A DNA stretch of 6,671 bases from an uncultured Ruminococcus sp. Lineage in GTDB: Bacteria > Bacillota > Clostridia > Oscillospirales > Ruminococcaceae. Made by a program: the position numbers and the translations under genes. The notes beneath the pieces are model-generated. The model did not search any database. It had not been told where the DNA came from and saw nothing but the letters and a program-made list of their open reading frames with translations. This document shows, piece by piece, positions 1 through 5,618 of the stretch. The stretch lies in the NCBI GenBank assembly GCA_900554975.1, contig USJI01000061.1:1-6671 (forward strand). Direction: 5' to 3'. The stretch's first letter is position 1. Each line of letters opens with the position of its first letter.

Positions 1-525
1 AAGCGGATGATCCGATATCTGTTCAAGATTTTTAAATCCTATAAAAGGAGTTCCCTCCTTATGTACTGAATCAAATCTCGGGGACAATTCCTCTGGTATC
101 AGAAAGCCGACTGTTTTATAAACCACACCGCCCCAGCCTGCATCAAACGCTCTTGCACACATATCATAATTTCCGGCAACAATTGATGATGAAAGGAAAA
201 AGGGATTTTCACAATGAACTCCGCAGAAATCAATTGAAAGATCTGCTTTCTTTAAATCAGATGTCTTTTCAGGAAGTCTTTCAGCAATTTCCTTTATTCG
301 CAAAGGAGCATCATAATGTATACAGGCTTTTTCACAATCGCCTTCACACTTTTCACAAATACTTCCGTCCAGATATTCTGCCGCCTGTTTTTCATTTTCA
401 AATCTGACTGAACGCACTGCCCTTGCAGGGTCAAGACCATTTTTACAAGCCTTTGTACAGACCGGATCAAAACATAAAAGACATCTTGCACATTCTTCCC
501 TCAGCTTAAATAATTCCTTCTTCAT
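1..525 (-). CDS. preA: PreA-like NAD-dependent dihydropyrimidine dehydrogenase with N-terminal Fe-S domain (3' end cut off by window)
   Basis: The first 175 residues are in the window and the rest lies beyond position 1. From about residue 95 the protein closely resembles the start of the flavin (FMN) barrel subunit of bacterial dihydropyrimidine dehydrogenase, which reduces uracil and thymine with NADH in pyrimidine catabolism: it has [15 protein letters not shown], then [17 protein letters not shown], then SPRFD and [15 protein letters not shown]. The first 85 residues are not part of classical PreA. They carry two cysteine groups, C12-C15-C18-C23-C27 and C57-C60-C64-C68, resembling the Fe-S domain at the front of eukaryotic DPYD, PreT and GltD. 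The ATG at 523-525 follows AGAGGTGA at a good distance. A terminator and a strong promoter lie just upstream. The PreA assignment is firm; the exact substrate is not, because homologues are often annotated only as Fe-S oxidoreductases. Confidence 0.85.
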   Translation of the reverse strand, partial: MKKELFKLREECARCLLCFDPVCTKACKNGLDPARAVRSVRFENEKQAAEYLDGSICEKCEGDCEKACIHYDAPLRIKEIAERLPEKTSDLKKADLSIDFCGVHCENPFFLSSSIVAGNYDMCARAFDAGWGGVVYKTVGFLIPEELSPRFDSVHKEGTPFIGFKNLEQISDHPL

Positions 526-549
526 TTTAATCACCTCTTACCGGATAAT

Positions 550-598
550 AAAAACAAAAGGCAATGAAACCTGTAAATTCACAAGCTCCATTGCCTTT
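550..598 (-). terminator. Intrinsic terminator with an 18-bp stem, upstream of preA
   Basis: Read on the minus strand, 598-581 and 574-557 form an uninterrupted 18-bp stem (AAAGGCAATGGAGCTTGT against ACAGGTTTCATTGCCTTT, with a few G-U pairs) around a 6-base loop. The run TTTTGTTTTTA follows. It lies between the promoter at 647-674 and the preA ribosome site, so it can end both metA read-through and any transcript started at that promoter. On the plus strand no T-run follows, so it acts leftward only. Confidence 0.9.
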
Positions 599-641
599 AA
601 TTCTGATTATTTTATTTTCATTTGTTTGCTTTTTGTTTATG
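551..641 (-). promoter_or_regulatory. Attenuated preA leader or short independent RNA
   Basis: A transcript starting about 7 bases after the -10 box at 647-652 would begin near 640 and reach the strong terminator at 550-598 after roughly 90 bases. The first 40 bases are A-rich and show no clear fold. A four-codon ATG-AAA-ATA-AAA-TAA reading frame exists there but has no ribosome site, so I do not call a leader peptide. I see no antiterminator stem competing with the terminator. The layout fits a conditional preA leader or a small RNA; no known riboswitch or RNA family was recognised. Confidence 0.35.
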
Positions 642-646
642 CTCTA

Positions 647-674
647 ATTATACCACGAAAAATTTAAATGTCAA
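647..674 (-). promoter_or_regulatory. Consensus sigma-A promoter upstream of the preA leader
   Basis: On the minus strand TTGACA (669-674) is separated by 16 bases from TATAAT (647-652). TGG directly precedes the -10 box, giving an extended -10 element. All twelve hexamer bases match the vegetative consensus. It reads leftward toward preA but meets a terminator first. It overlaps the last codons of the doubtful ORF at 648-833. Confidence 0.8.
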
Positions 675-833
675 TTCGACAAAAAATGTTTGGCAATATT
701 CTACATCAGAGTGTACAATTTCAAGCATCAATCCGTTGATTTCCACATATTTATTATATTTTATAACTTCCCTGATATGCTGAAGTACTTTTTTGTGCTT
801 TGGCATATGTGCTACAGCATAAATCCATGGCAT
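648..833 (-). CDS. Doubtful 61-residue hypothetical protein after metA
   Basis: The ATG is four bases beyond the metA stop, and GGAG lies about 9 bases upstream inside the end of metA, which would allow translational coupling. The product begins MPWIYAVAHMPKHKKVLQH and is a soluble, mixed-charge protein with no domain I recognise and no signal or membrane segment. Its codons up to about residue 48 look ordinary. The last dozen residues (ending FVELTFKFFVV) are encoded by the AT-rich DNA of a consensus promoter, and the stop codon lies inside its TATAAT box. It may be a real small metA partner, a decayed gene end, or chance. Confidence 0.35.
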   Translation of the reverse strand: MPWIYAVAHMPKHKKVLQHIREVIKYNKYVEINGLMLEIVHSDVEYCQTFFVELTFKFFVV

Positions 834-837
834 TTAC

Positions 838-1785
838 TCATACTCCGACTTCCCATTCCCAGTTTCTGAGTTCCAGTTCACTGAGGTCATATGGCGTCAA
901 CTGATAAATACAGTAATTGAGCCAGTTTGAAAACATAAGGTTCGCATGGCAACGCCATGTGAATTCAGGAACAGCATCAGGGTCATCATTCGGAAAATAG
1001 TTTTCCGGAACGGCTATATCAAGTCCCTTTTCCTTGTCACGCATATACTCTCCGGCAAGTGTTTCACGGTCATATTCAGCATGTCCCATAATAAAATACT
1101 GCCTGCCGTTTTTATTGGCAATTATATGAGCTCCTGCCTTGTCAGATGATGCAAGTATAATAAGGTTGTCAACCTTTGTTATATCGCTCCTTATAAGAGT
1201 TGTATGTCGTGAATGCGGAACCATAAATACATCATCAAATCCTTTTAAAAGCTGTGCGTTATGCACTTCCACCTTATGAGGAAATACACCGAAAAGCTTG
1301 TCCGGAAGGATATACTTAGGAATCCCGAAATGATAGTAAAGCCCGGCCTGTGCTCCCCAACAGATATGAAGAGTTGAAAAAACGTTGGTTTTGCTCCATT
1401 CCATAACCCTGCATATCTCATTCCAGTAATCAACCTGTTCAAATTCAAGCTGTTCAACCGGTGCACCTGTTATAATCATTCCGTCATAATAATTATTTTT
1501 TATCTGTTCAAAATTAGTATAAAAATTGCTCAGATGGCTCACAGGTGTATTCTTGGACTTATGCGATTCAAGATTCAAAAGTTCAATATCCACCTGAAGC
1601 GGTGTATTACTCAGAAGACGCATAAGCTGAGTTTCTGTTTCAATTTTTTTCGGCATTATATTCAGTATAATAATTTTAAGCGGTCTTATATCCTGATGTT
1701 CAGCACGTTCTTTTGGCATGACAAATATTTTTTCTTCCTGTAAAGCCTTATATGCCGGAAGTTCATGCGGTATTCTGATAGGCAT
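838..1785 (-). CDS. metA: Homoserine O-acetyltransferase (MetA/MetAA family)
   Basis: This cytoplasmic enzyme activates homoserine by O-acylation, the first step committed to methionine. The protein is 315 residues, the usual family length. It opens with [11 protein letters not shown] and has [19 protein letters not shown] near residue 35, the nucleophile Cys142 in [10 protein letters not shown], His235 and Glu237 in MGHAEYD, and a conserved tail with NWLNY and QLTPYDL. Residue 111 is Glu (TGAPVEQL); E. coli MetA has Gly there. In B. cereus MetA, Glu at this position gives acetyl-CoA rather than succinyl-CoA specificity, so I predict the acetyl form (EC 2.3.1.31). I start at the ATG at 1783-1785, which matches the family N-terminus and lies 8 bases after GGGAGG. 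A GTG three codons earlier is part of that ribosome site. No SAM riboswitch or T-box is visible in the 134-base upstream gap. Confidence 0.95.
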   Translation of the reverse strand: MPIRIPHELPAYKALQEEKIFVMPKERAEHQDIRPLKIIILNIMPKKIETETQLMRLLSNTPLQVDIELLNLESHKSKNTPVSHLSNFYTNFEQIKNNYYDGMIITGAPVEQLEFEQVDYWNEICRVMEWSKTNVFSTLHICWGAQAGLYYHFGIPKYILPDKLFGVFPHKVEVHNAQLLKGFDDVFMVPHSRHTTLIRSDITKVDNLIILASSDKAGAHIIANKNGRQYFIMGHAEYDRETLAGEYMRDKEKGLDIAVPENYFPNDDPDAVPEFTWRCHANLMFSNWLNYCIYQLTPYDLSELELRNWEWEVGV

Positions 1786-1806
1786 TTCAAACACCTCCCG
1801 AGATAT

Positions 1807-1872
1807 TTTTTAAGGAATCGCTGATAACAGTATTCCCACAAAGAAAATTTCAAATCAGCGATTCCTTAAAAA
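1807..1872. repeat. 19-bp perfect inverted repeat with 28-base spacer
   Basis: The arm 1807-1825 (TTTTTAAGGAATCGCTGAT) is exactly complementary to 1854-1872. The T-rich ends lie on the outer side of each arm, so the hairpin is followed by A residues on either strand and cannot itself be an intrinsic terminator. The 66-base size and long perfect ends resemble a small MITE or other palindromic repeat, but no transposase, no clear target duplication and no second copy is present in this window. The outer five bases of the right arm double as the U-run of the adjacent terminator. Confidence 0.8.
1824..1853 (-). promoter_or_regulatory. Possible metA promoter inside the inverted-repeat loop
   Basis: On the minus strand TTGAAA (1848-1853, 5 of 6 to consensus) is followed after 18 bases by TGTTAT (1824-1829, 4 of 6). 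Almost all of it lies in the loop of the inverted repeat. It would start metA mRNA near 1817, about 30 bases before the ATG. The upstream unit ends at a terminator, so metA needs a promoter here, and this is the best candidate I can find. Confidence 0.35.
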
Positions 1873-1894
1873 GGCGAACCGGAGTCCGCCCTTT
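1868..1894 (-). terminator. Intrinsic terminator of the biotin carboxyltransferase operon
   Basis: On the minus strand AAAGGGCGGAC pairs with GTTCGCCTTTT (11 bp, two G-U pairs) around the tetraloop TCCG closed by C-G, a UNCG-type stable loop. A run of five T follows at 1872-1868. It lies 25 bases after the stop codon of the 5S/OadA-like gene and so closes the three-gene unit. Confidence 0.9.
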
Positions 1895-1919
1895 AAAGTT
1901 ATTGAATTTATGGTTATTA

Positions 1920-3338
1920 TCAAACCGGATGAATCTGCTTAGCTGCGTCAGAATGAGCTCCGTCAATACCGTATTTTTTATTTCTGCGGTTTTCAAAGAA
2001 CTTAACAGCAACCTGTCCGAACTGTGCATAGCTGAGAACGTCTTCTTCCTGTTCTGTCCATTCAGCACATTCCTTCTTGAGCTTTTCAAGCTCTGGTTCA
2101 AGAAGGTCAGCAGGACGGCAGTCAATAGCAGGTTCGTCACCAATAATTTTCTTTCTGAATGCAGGGTCGATAGGAACTGGTGTTTTACCGTATTCGCCTC
2201 TTACAATACCCTTGAATTCCTTTGTAACCATCTTGTAGCGTTCGCCCATGATAACATTGAATACAGCCTGTGTACCAACAATCTGTGAAGATGGTGTAAC
2301 GAGCGGCGGATAACCAGCATCTTTTCTTACTCTTGGAACTTCCTTGAGAACTTCTTCAAGCTGATCTTCCTTACCTGCCTGTTTCAGCTGTGAAAGGAGG
2401 TTTGAAAGCATACCGCCAGGTACCTGGTAAATAAGTGCGTTTGCATCAACTGCAAGCATCTTAGGGTCAAGAAGACCGCTGTCGATATATTTCTTTCTGA
2501 GCTTCATGAAGTATTCTCTTATCTGTGTCAGAAGAACAAGGTCAAGACCTGTATCGTATTCTGTTCCCTGTAAAGCTGCAACCATTGATTCTGTTGGTGC
2601 GTGTGATGTACCAAGAGCCAGTGGTGACATAGCAGTATCAATTACATCAACACCTGCTTCAATACCCTTGAGAAGGCACATTGATGCAAGACCGGATGTA
2701 TAATGTGTATGCAGCTGAATCGGAATCTTAACAGCTGCTTTAAGAGCCTTTACAAGCTTTTCTGTTTCATAAGGTGTCAGAAGAGCCGCCATATCCTTGA
2801 TACAGATTGAATCAGCACCAGCTGCTTCGATCTGCTTTGCATAATTTACATAATATTCAGTAGTGAAAACTTCACCAAGAGTATATGAAATAGCAACCTG
2901 TGTATGTGCGCCTTCCTTTTTGGCAGCATTGATAGCTGTCTGAAGGTTTCTGATATCGTTTAACGCATCAAAAATTCTGATTATGTCAATACCGTTTGCA
3001 ACAGACTTCTGTACAAAATATTCAACAACATCATCTGCATAGTGACGATATCCGAGCATATTCTGACCACGGAAAAGCATCTGAAGCTTTGTATTAGGAA
3101 GATTTTTTCTGAGAATTCTGAGTCTTTCCCAAGGATCTTCGTTAAGGAATCTGAGACATGAATCAAATGTTGCACCGCCCCAGCATTCAACAGAATGATA
3201 GCCAACCTTATCCATAAGCGGAAGAATCGGAAGCATTTCATCTGTAGTCATACGTGTTGCAATAAGGGACTGATGAGCGTCACGCAGCACGGTTTCGGTA
3301 ATTTTTACTTTGCCCATAATTATAACCATATTCTGCAT
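1920..3338 (-). CDS. oadA: OadA/5S-type biotin-dependent carboxyltransferase (oxaloacetate/pyruvate side)
   Basis: This is the pyruvate/oxaloacetate carboxyltransferase of the OadA, PycB and transcarboxylase-5S family, which moves a carboxyl group between oxaloacetate and biotin on a carrier protein. A metal-binding TIM barrel fills roughly residues 10-290: RDAHQS with Asp20, CWGGATFD, FRGQNMLGYRHYADD, IRIFDALND, IKDMAALLTP with Lys181 (the carbamylated lysine of the family) and LHTHYTSG with His210 and His212. The conserved C-terminal PYC/OADA domain follows (NALIYQVPGGMLSNL near 300, TPSSQIVGTQAVFNV near 348). At 472 residues it ends before any biotinyl domain, which is supplied by the separate gene just upstream. 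The start is uncertain. The first ATG has AGGAAA 17 bases away in the loop of a small CAGAA/TTCTG hairpin. Homologues usually begin near the later ATG at 3315-3317 (MGKVKITET), which has no ribosome site. Confidence 0.93.
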   Translation of the reverse strand: MQNMVIIMGKVKITETVLRDAHQSLIATRMTTDEMLPILPLMDKVGYHSVECWGGATFDSCLRFLNEDPWERLRILRKNLPNTKLQMLFRGQNMLGYRHYADDVVEYFVQKSVANGIDIIRIFDALNDIRNLQTAINAAKKEGAHTQVAISYTLGEVFTTEYYVNYAKQIEAAGADSICIKDMAALLTPYETEKLVKALKAAVKIPIQLHTHYTSGLASMCLLKGIEAGVDVIDTAMSPLALGTSHAPTESMVAALQGTEYDTGLDLVLLTQIREYFMKLRKKYIDSGLLDPKMLAVDANALIYQVPGGMLSNLLSQLKQAGKEDQLEEVLKEVPRVRKDAGYPPLVTPSSQIVGTQAVFNVIMGERYKMVTKEFKGIVRGEYGKTPVPIDPAFRKKIIGDEPAIDCRPADLLEPELEKLKKECAEWTEQEEDVLSYAQFGQVAVKFFENRRNKKYGIDGAHSDAAKQIHPV

Positions 3339-3386
3339 TTAAATCAAATACAGAATTTCCTTTCTGAAAATTTATTACTGAATAAA

Positions 3387-3716
3387 TCAGCCGATTGTTG
3401 CAAGTGTGTCACCAGAGTTAACATTATCGCCCTTCTTAGCGAGAATGCTTGTAACCTTACCGTCGCATGGTGCAACAATATCGTTTTCCATCTTCATAGC
3501 TTCGAGAACCATGACAACCTGTCCTTTTGTTACAGTATCGCCAACATTTGCCTTAACATCAAGAATTGTACCAGGCATAGGAGCTGCAACTTTTTCGCCT
3601 GAACCTGCTGCTGGTGCAGGAGCCGGAGCTGCTGCTACTGGTGCTGCGGAACCGTCAACTTCTTCAACAGCTACATCGTATGCCTTGCCATTAACTGTAA
3701 TATTATATCTTTTCAT
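3387..3716 (-). CDS. Biotin carboxyl carrier protein (1.3S / GcdC type)
   Basis: This small carrier of 109 residues holds covalently bound biotin and shuttles the carboxyl group between its two carboxyltransferase partners. It has a short N-terminal segment (MKRYNITVNGKAYDVAVEEV) close to the start of the Propionibacterium 1.3S subunit, an Ala/Pro linker at about 23-40, and a biotinyl domain at about 42-109. The domain holds the biotinylation motif EAMKMEN with Lys75 as acceptor, and a typical proline-glycine turn (APMPGTI). AGGTGG lies 9 bases before the ATG. It sits 26 bases after the 12S-like gene and 48 bases before the OadA-like gene, so its partners are almost surely these two. Its biotin must be attached by a BirA ligase encoded elsewhere. 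Confidence 0.95.
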   Translation of the reverse strand: MKRYNITVNGKAYDVAVEEVDGSAAPVAAAPAPAPAAGSGEKVAAPMPGTILDVKANVGDTVTKGQVVMVLEAMKMENDIVAPCDGKVTSILAKKGDNVNSGDTLATIG

Positions 3717-3742
3717 GATTATTAACCACCTATTCTTATATT

Positions 3743-5083
3743 TTAAAACGGAATATTATTGTGCTTCTTAGGAAGCTTCTGAACACGCTTGCCTGAAAGA
3801 ATATCCAGAGCTGCGATAAGAACATTTCTTGTCTGTGACGCATCAATAACATCATCAATAAAGTTATTTTCAGCTGCTGTCTGAGCAGAAGCAAGAGTTT
3901 TTTCGTATTCTGCTGCGAGCTTGTTTCTTTCTGCATCAAGATTTTCAGCATTCTTAAGCTTGTCATGCCACATAAATTCAACTGCTGTTACAGCCGCAAA
4001 CGGAGCAATTACAGCATCAGGATATGAATATGTAAAGTCAGCATTTGCACCGCTTCCTGCAATTGCAGTAAATACAGGGCCTACTGCCTTTCCTGTTACA
4101 ACAGCGATTTTAACTGTTGTTGCTTCAGCATAGCTGTTTGCAAGAGTTGTCATAGCCTTGATTGCTGAAACAGCATCTGCATCAGCAAAACCTTCAGAAT
4201 CAACAAATGAAACAACAGGAATTGAAAATGCATCGCAAGTTCTTACAAAACGTGCAAGTTTCATGCAGTCATCAGATGTAAGCTTTCCTGAATTCTTTCC
4301 GGCATATGCAACACCGACTGTTGAACCGCCGACTGTAACAAATCCTGTATAAGCTTCTGTACCGAATTCAGCGTAAAGTTCAATCTCACTGTCAGCATCA
4401 GCAACAGATGAAATAACTGCCTTATAATCGCCTGATGCAGAAGGTGCAGCATCAGCAAATTCAAACATAGGAACAGGAGCAAGATTATTAACAGGAAGAA
4501 TGTTAACAAGATCTCTTGCCTTTTCAATTGCAGCCTTGTCGTCATCACATACTGCTGCTGCGATTCCTGATTCAGCTGCTGCCTGAGCAGAACCCTTGCT
4601 GCTGTTAGGTGCGGCAAAGAATTCGCTTTCCTTTGTTACGATTACAAAATCTGATGAACAGGCGAGCAGAGCCGCTGTTCCTGCACAAGTTCCGGCAATA
4701 ACTGAAATCTGAGGAACAACTCCTGATACAACAGAAGTTGCATTGAGCATTTTACCATATGCCGCCAGAGATGCAGCTGTTCCGTCAACAAATGCGCCGT
4801 CAGAATCATGGATTCCGACAATTGGTGTACCTGTTTTTGCCGCAAGCTCATAAAGCTTTGCGATTTTAGCAGCCTGTGCATTACCGACAGCACCGCCGTT
4901 TACAGTTTTGTCCTGTGAAAAAGCATAAACAGCGTTTCCGTTTACATAACCATAAGCAGAAACAACACCTGTCAGGTCATCTTTTTCCTTGACCATTGAA
5001 TTAATTTCACTGTAAATACCATCATCAAACAAAAGAGAAAGTCTTTCTCTTGCCTGACTGCCCGTATTTTTTTCAATCTGCAT
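3743..5083 (-). CDS. Divergent acyl-CoA carboxyltransferase (MmdA/PccB/12S family) with altered active-site loops
   Basis: The 446-residue protein belongs to the crotonase-fold carboxyltransferases that move a carboxyl group between biotin and propionyl-CoA or acetyl-CoA. Family marks are ARERLSLLFDDG (11-22), SGVVPQISVIAG (120-131), CDAFSIPVVSFVD (283-295), SYAEATTVKIAVVT (317-330) and the tail PKKHNNIPF. It is about 60-70 residues shorter than usual, mainly between 155 and 175 and near 300. The loops forming the oxyanion holes differ by eye from canonical members: SGGARI becomes SDGAFV (94-99), CAGGA becomes CAGTA (133-137), and the KAYGGAY loop becomes KAVGPVF (332-338). The reading frame is intact and Ala-rich, so it is not an ordinary pseudogene. 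I chose the ATG at 5081-5083 because AGGAAGG precedes it by 9 bases; an in-frame ATG 13 codons earlier (5120-5122) has only a weak GGGGAG. Activity and substrate are uncertain. Confidence 0.87.
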   Translation of the reverse strand: MQIEKNTGSQARERLSLLFDDGIYSEINSMVKEKDDLTGVVSAYGYVNGNAVYAFSQDKTVNGGAVGNAQAAKIAKLYELAAKTGTPIVGIHDSDGAFVDGTAASLAAYGKMLNATSVVSGVVPQISVIAGTCAGTAALLACSSDFVIVTKESEFFAAPNSSKGSAQAAAESGIAAAVCDDDKAAIEKARDLVNILPVNNLAPVPMFEFADAAPSASGDYKAVISSVADADSEIELYAEFGTEAYTGFVTVGGSTVGVAYAGKNSGKLTSDDCMKLARFVRTCDAFSIPVVSFVDSEGFADADAVSAIKAMTTLANSYAEATTVKIAVVTGKAVGPVFTAIAGSGANADFTYSYPDAVIAPFAAVTAVEFMWHDKLKNAENLDAERNKLAAEYEKTLASAQTAAENNFIDDVIDASQTRNVLIAALDILSGKRVQKLPKKHNNIPF

Positions 5084-5133
5084 ATTATCGTTCCTTCCTG
5101 TACGGATTATACCGTTTGTCATTTAGACGGGCT

Positions 5134-5188
5134 CCCCGAAAACGCATAAATCATGAATAAATATACACAATTTTCCCATTTTTCGGAA
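5134..5188 (-). promoter_or_regulatory. Possible leader hairpin before the carboxyltransferase operon
   Basis: In the roughly 120-base leader downstream of the promoter, TTCCGAAAA (5180-5188) can pair with TTTTCGGGG (5134-5142) on the minus strand: 9 bp with two G-U pairs and a long AT-rich loop. The GGGG arm also lies in the weak ribosome site for the upstream alternative ATG at 5120-5122. There is no T-run after it, so it is not a terminator. It may simply be chance pairing; no riboswitch class was recognised. Confidence 0.25.
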
Positions 5189-5210
5189 CGCCATATCAAT
5201 ATACCTTAAT

Positions 5211-5239
5211 ATTATACTATATTTTTTGAATTAAAGCAA
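5211..5239 (-). promoter_or_regulatory. Promoter of the biotin carboxyltransferase operon
   Basis: On the minus strand TTGCTT (5234-5239) and a perfect TATAAT (5211-5216) are separated by 17 bases in a strongly AT-rich stretch. Transcription would start near 5204, about 120 bases before the ATG at 5083. No terminator separates it from the gene ending at 5247, so read-through from the rluB unit may add to expression. No BirA-type operator (long palindrome with TTAAC-like arms) is evident. Confidence 0.6.
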
Positions 5240-5246
5240 GTGTTTA

Positions 5247-5618
5247 TCACAATTCTTTACATTTTTTACAATTACTCATAAAATATGAAATATCATCTAT
5301 ACTTTTTTCATTTTTACTTATAAAACCAAGCCGCATCACATCAGTATATTTTTCGCTGTCCCTGAGGTCGAAATCACAACGGTTCATACCGCCAAGCAGA
5401 CCCTTGAACAATATGGTTTTTATTATATCATCAGTAACAGAAAGTTCATCGCTCTGATAATCATATACTGTAACATTATCCTCATTTACAGAATAGATGC
5501 CATATCCGTTTTTAAATTTTCCATTAAACGATTCCACTATATGTATTCTGTCAGAATCAATTCCTATAAGATCTTTTTCATATCCGGAAATATCTGTCTT
5601 TTCATGTATTTCAAGCAT
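5247..5618 (-). CDS. Small hypothetical protein, possibly GNAT-like
   Basis: This 123-residue acidic soluble protein has no signal peptide or membrane segment. Its ATG overlaps the rluB stop by one base (TAATG), and AGGTGGGG lies about 9 bases upstream, so translation is coupled to rluB. The order of elements, with predicted strands at 20-55, a helix around 62-78 and then a segment ending MRLGFISKN near 95-103, recalls the second half of short clostridial GNAT-like proteins, where an LGF motif follows a variable loop. The N-terminal half of a GNAT fold and a clear acetyl-CoA loop (Q/RxxGxG/A) are not visible, so this is only a resemblance. The tail contains two cysteines (NCKKCKEL). Its function is unknown. 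Confidence 0.75.
   Translation of the reverse strand: MLEIHEKTDISGYEKDLIGIDSDRIHIVESFNGKFKNGYGIYSVNEDNVTVYDYQSDELSVTDDIIKTILFKGLLGGMNRCDFDLRDSEKYTDVMRLGFISKNEKSIDDISYFMSNCKKCKEL

Noticed and set aside
1783..1794. GTG at 1792-1794 as the start of metA
   Set aside because: The GTG is part of the GGGAGGTG ribosome site, and family members begin at MPIRI, encoded by the ATG at 1785.
1786..1919. Possible SAM riboswitch or T-box ahead of metA
   Set aside because: The gap is only 134 bases and is filled by a terminator and an inverted repeat; no S-box core or T-box sequence is visible.
1902..2288. Open frame on the plus strand opposite the OadA-like gene
   Set aside because: It is antisense to a strongly conserved coding region and its product (Phe/Leu/Asn rich) shows no domain; a shadow of the real gene.
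3351..3366. Small hairpin CAGAA/TTCTG in the gap between the biotin carrier and the OadA-like gene, as a possible regulatory stem
   Set aside because: Only 5 bp with a loop holding a weak AGGAAA site; too weak to call a terminator or attenuator.
3406..3771. Plus-strand frame opposite the biotin carrier, Ala/Gly rich
   Set aside because: The composition is the mirror of the Ala/Pro linker of the real gene and there is no ribosome site.
4261..4617. Second minus-strand frame inside the 12S-like gene, suggesting a frameshifted or overlapping gene
   Set aside because: The Leu/Gln-rich product is what the Ala-rich gene gives when read out of frame; the main frame is intact throughout.
5106..5111. 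Perfect TATAAT on the minus strand just before the carboxyltransferase start, inside a small ACGG/CCGT palindrome
   Set aside because: No -35 element lies 16-18 bases upstream (the sequence there is GC-rich GGGGAGCCC), and a start from it would leave almost no leader before the ribosome site.
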